Shown: piece by piece, positions 5,388 to 7,552 of the stretch
How positions within the stretch are numbered: the stretch's first letter is position 1
Layout of the letters: every line of letters starts with the position of its first letter
Source: Methanomicrobiales archaeon
GTDB taxonomy: Archaea > Halobacteriota > Methanomicrobia > Methanomicrobiales > Methanomicrobiaceae
Assembly (NCBI GenBank): GCA_012523385.1
Contig: JAAYIO010000193.1
Coordinates: forward strand, 1-7,552
Reading direction: 5' to 3'
Length of the DNA stretch: 7,552 bases
Made by a program: the position numbers and the translations under genes
Notes under the pieces: model-generated
The model's input: the letters and a program-made list of their open reading frames with translations, nothing else
The model's database searches: none
Told to the model about the DNA's origin: nothing

Positions 5388-6254
5388 TTAGTAGACCGGG
5401 TTTCCCTCTGTCTCGGTCTTGGTTTTGAATGCAGACATCAGTTGTTTGACAATCGGACCGGGCTTTCCGGTGCCGATCTCGCGGCCGTCAATTTTTGTTA
5501 CCGGGGTAACCTCTGCAGCGGACCCGGTGACAATGACTTCATCGGCTGAATAGAGATCAAAGTAGCCCAGATTTTGTTCATACACCGGAATACCCAGTTC
5601 TTCAGCGCATTCAATGAGCACCAGACGGGTAATGCCCCTGAGGTTATTGATTGTGTGGGGGGTGAGGATGACGCCGTTTTTGACCACATAGATGTTGTCG
5701 CCAGAGCCTTCGGCGACATAGCCGTTGGTGTCAAAGAAGATTGCCTCGTCGCCGCCCTTGTAATTCGCTTCAATCTTGCCCATGATGTTGTTGAGGTAAT
5801 TGAGACTCTTTACATTGGGAGGAAGTGCTTCGGCAGGGTTTCGTCTGATGGAGCAGGTGATGGCGGTAAGCCCTTTGTCGTAGAGGTCGCCATACATCGC
5901 GCCCCAGCTGGTTGCAATCACAATGATCGTCGGTACGCTGCATTTCCTCGGGTCAAGTCCGAGGTCGCCGACACCGCGGGTGATGATCGGGCGTACGTAG
6001 GCATCTTTGAGATTATTTTTCCGGAGCGTTTCAAGAATGATCTCTTCCATCTCTTTCTTTGAGATCGGTATCTTGAGGTCAATGGTCTTTGCAGAATCCC
6101 ACATCCTGTCGATATGCTCGTGGAGACGGAACACCCTGCCGTTGTAGGCACGAATGCCTTCAAAAATGCCATCTCCATACAGGAGACCATGATCAAAAAC
6201 GGAAACCTTTGCGTCCTCTTGTAAAACAAATTCCCCGTTCAGGTAAATCAGCAT
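5388..6254 (-). CDS. ilvE: Branched-chain amino acid aminotransferase
   Basis: A PLP-dependent fold-type IV (class IV) transaminase, 288 residues, the normal length. It carries out the last step of Val, Leu and Ile synthesis, transferring the amino group from glutamate to the 2-oxo acids, in the cytosol. Motifs: [10 protein letters not shown] start; [18 protein letters not shown] (20-37); [12 protein letters not shown] (92-103), a branched-chain-type motif; the PLP lysine K149 in [10 protein letters not shown]; and the cofactor-ring glutamate E182 in EGSGDNIY. These favour IlvE over D-amino-acid transaminase or aminodeoxychorismate lyase. I chose the ATG at 6254. A TTG at 6281 would add nine residues (MKHHRVYYC) that the family does not normally have. 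Neither start has a Shine-Dalgarno site. It is codirectional with the CbiA/CfbB gene 62 bases upstream, but a T8 tract in that gap suggests it may have its own promoter. Confidence 0.93.
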   Translation of the reverse strand: MLIYLNGEFVLQEDAKVSVFDHGLLYGDGIFEGIRAYNGRVFRLHEHIDRMWDSAKTIDLKIPISKKEMEEIILETLRKNNLKDAYVRPIITRGVGDLGLDPRKCSVPTIIVIATSWGAMYGDLYDKGLTAITCSIRRNPAEALPPNVKSLNYLNNIMGKIEANYKGGDEAIFFDTNGYVAEGSGDNIYVVKNGVILTPHTINNLRGITRLVLIECAEELGIPVYEQNLGYFDLYSADEVIVTGSAAEVTPVTKIDGREIGTGKPGPIVKQLMSAFKTKTETEGNPVY

Positions 6255-6275
6255 ACAGTAGTATACTCTGTGGTG

Positions 6276-6298
6276 TTTCAAATGATTTGTGTTTGAAA
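6276..6298. repeat. 7-bp inverted repeat upstream of ilvE
   Basis: TTTCAAA (6276-6282) and TTTGAAA (6292-6298) form a perfect inverted repeat with a 9-base spacer, 22-44 bases before the ilvE ATG. The 16-base centre-to-centre spacing and promoter-proximal position would suit a dimeric regulator. The repeat is AT-rich and short, so chance is quite possible. Confidence 0.25.
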
Positions 6299-6307
6299 TC
6301 AGTTTCG

Positions 6308-6315
6308 AAAAAAAA
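6308..6315 (-). terminator. T8 tract directly after the CbiA/CfbB stop
   Basis: The minus strand reads TAAATTTTTTTTCG, with the gene's TAA stop leading at once into eight T residues. This is a plausible archaeal terminator, which would make ilvE transcriptionally separate or only partly read-through. Confidence 0.35.
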
Positions 6316-6316
6316 T

Positions 6317-7552
6317 TTATCGGGAATTACCCCTGCACATCTCCGTGAAATGTCGGAACATGCCCGGCACCGAGGAGGGGTGCAGGTGGGTATAGGCAGC
6401 GAGGGTATTTTTGACAACCGCCCCGTCCTGCTGGCCTTTGATGCCTTTGCCGCGGGTCAGGCGGTATGCATACTCCGTATCGTTTGCGAGACAGACGTTG
6501 CTGCGGTGGAATTCGTGGCCTGCAAACGTTCCGCTTCCGAGGGGGCTTTTATCTGATGCAATCCCTTCCACGTATCCGATGATTCGGCGGGGGAGCATCC
6601 GTGTCTCTCCTTTCAAAACACCGGCCATGGTATAGTGCTCTTCTTTTTGTTGGTTGTCGCCCTCGCCTGCGAGAACGAGTTCATCTGTCAGATAGATGAG
6701 GCCGCCGCATTCTGCATAGATAGGAGTGCCGTTTGCTGAGACTTCCCTGACGGCTTCCTGCATCCGGCTGTTATTTTCCAGTTCCTTTGCAAATAGCTCA
6801 GGGATTCCGCCGCCGATGATATACCCGTCTGCGTCCGGCAGGCGGTCATGCATCGGGCTGAAGAACACTGGCTCTGCACCCTGTGCGCGCAGGATGTCAA
6901 AGAGATCGTTGTAGTAAAAGTTAAACGATTCATCAAGGGCCACGCCGATTTTCACGTCAGTTTCTTCTGCAGGACGGAATAAGGCGGGCTGAAGTTGGGG
7001 TGCGGGGGATTCTTTTGCGATATCCAGGAGCTGATCCATATCGACATGGTCGCCGATGATCTGCGTGATCGCATGAATTTTTTCCCGGAATGCCTCTTTT
7101 TGTGAGCCTTCCAGAAACGGCACCAGCCCGAGGTGGCGCATCGTGAGTTTCATCTCATCCGTCCGCGGGATGGCACCGATGACCGGGATGCCGCAGGCAT
7201 GCTCAATGGCTTTTGTTGCCTTATCCTGATGCGTCTTTCCGTTGATCTGGTTGAGGATGACGCCCTCTATCCGGACGTCAGGGTCAAACATCTGGAAGCC
7301 CTTGACGAGCGCTGCCGCACTCCGGGTGATGCTTCGGGCGTCGACCACGAGAATGGTTGGCAACGCGAGTGTCTTTGCGACACTTGCCGTAGACCCGCGG
7401 TCGGTGAGGGCTTCTGCACCCTCATACAGTCCGCGGACGCCCTCTACAATGGCGATGTCTGCACCGATGCAGCCATTGTCATAGACATCATGCATCAGGG
7501 GTGCGTCCATGACAAAGCTGTCCAGATTCCGGCATGCTCTGCCGGTGACACC
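6317..7552 (-). CDS. cbiA/cfbB: Cobyrinate / Ni-sirohydrochlorin a,c-diamide synthase (5' end cut by window edge)
   Basis: An ATP- and glutamine-dependent amidase that converts the a and c acetate side chains of a tetrapyrrole ring to amides, in cobalamin synthesis (CbiA) or coenzyme F430 synthesis (CfbB). The frame is open to the edge: 411 residues are visible, starting with [18 protein letters not shown], a motif normally about 50 residues in. The true start and the P-loop therefore lie outside, and the ATG at 7510 is internal. The ATPase domain shows [10 protein letters not shown] (about 36-45) and the [12 protein letters not shown] and ILVVDA blocks. The C-terminal glutaminase domain (GATase_3) has GGGIPELF, the nucleophile Cys282 in [17 protein letters not shown], and the catalytic His region AAYTHLH (His389). 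Everything visible looks intact. The family alone does not settle CbiA versus CfbB; some methanogens appear to have one enzyme of this type. More GC-rich than the left half of the window. Confidence 0.93.
   Translation of the reverse strand, partial: GVTGRACRNLDSFVMDAPLMHDVYDNGCIGADIAIVEGVRGLYEGAEALTDRGSTASVAKTLALPTILVVDARSITRSAAALVKGFQMFDPDVRIEGVILNQINGKTHQDKATKAIEHACGIPVIGAIPRTDEMKLTMRHLGLVPFLEGSQKEAFREKIHAITQIIGDHVDMDQLLDIAKESPAPQLQPALFRPAEETDVKIGVALDESFNFYYNDLFDILRAQGAEPVFFSPMHDRLPDADGYIIGGGIPELFAKELENNSRMQEAVREVSANGTPIYAECGGLIYLTDELVLAGEGDNQQKEEHYTMAGVLKGETRMLPRRIIGYVEGIASDKSPLGSGTFAGHEFHRSNVCLANDTEYAYRLTRGKGIKGQQDGAVVKNTLAAYTHLHPSSVPGMFRHFTEMCRGNSR

Noticed and set aside
5574..6062. 162-codon plus-strand open frame opposite ilvE
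   Set aside because: It lies entirely inside ilvE, whose catalytic motifs are intact. No ribosome site and no recognisable domain.

Overview
The window looks archaeal, and most likely comes from a methanogenic euryarchaeon of the Methanomicrobiales type. Evidence: a tRNA gene without an encoded CCA end that has a TATA element about 30 bases upstream; T-tracts placed like archaeal terminators; a GGGGTGA ribosome-binding site; a CbiA/CfbB-family amidase; and a PAS protein whose C-terminal block resembles those of many methanogen PAS proteins. No methanogenesis gene lies in the window, so the assignment is an inference.

Layout. Positions 1-739 (minus strand) hold the first 25 codons of a flavodoxin-fold FMN protein, then a small secreted lipoprotein gene that starts at 739. 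Divergent from it, 920-3307 (plus strand) is a probable operon: an ErcA-like iron-containing alcohol dehydrogenase, a possible 22-codon coupled small ORF, and a double-PAS sensor with a degenerate, ATPase-less kinase remnant. Convergent to this operon is a DHA2-family (14-TM) MFS efflux gene on the minus strand. Its reading frame continues upstream of the first usable ATG without a normal start codon. An AT-rich stretch of roughly 300 bases without a convincing gene follows. Then come, all on the minus strand, tRNA-Glu(UUC), ilvE, and a CbiA/CfbB a,c-diamide synthase truncated by the window edge.

The right half (tRNA, ilvE, cbiA/cfbB) is ordinary housekeeping: branched-chain amino acids, the corrin or F430 cofactor, and translation. 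The left half looks accessory: it is more AT-rich and carries sensing, efflux and surface-lipoprotein genes. The most interesting unit is 920-3307. An alcohol dehydrogenase resembling ErcA, a bacterial family known from regulation rather than bulk metabolism, is paired with a PAS sensor. In that sensor the usual phospho-acceptor position appears to be Asp instead of His, and there is no ATPase domain. This suggests a redox or alcohol sensing pair that does not signal by ordinary phosphotransfer. That reading is inference.
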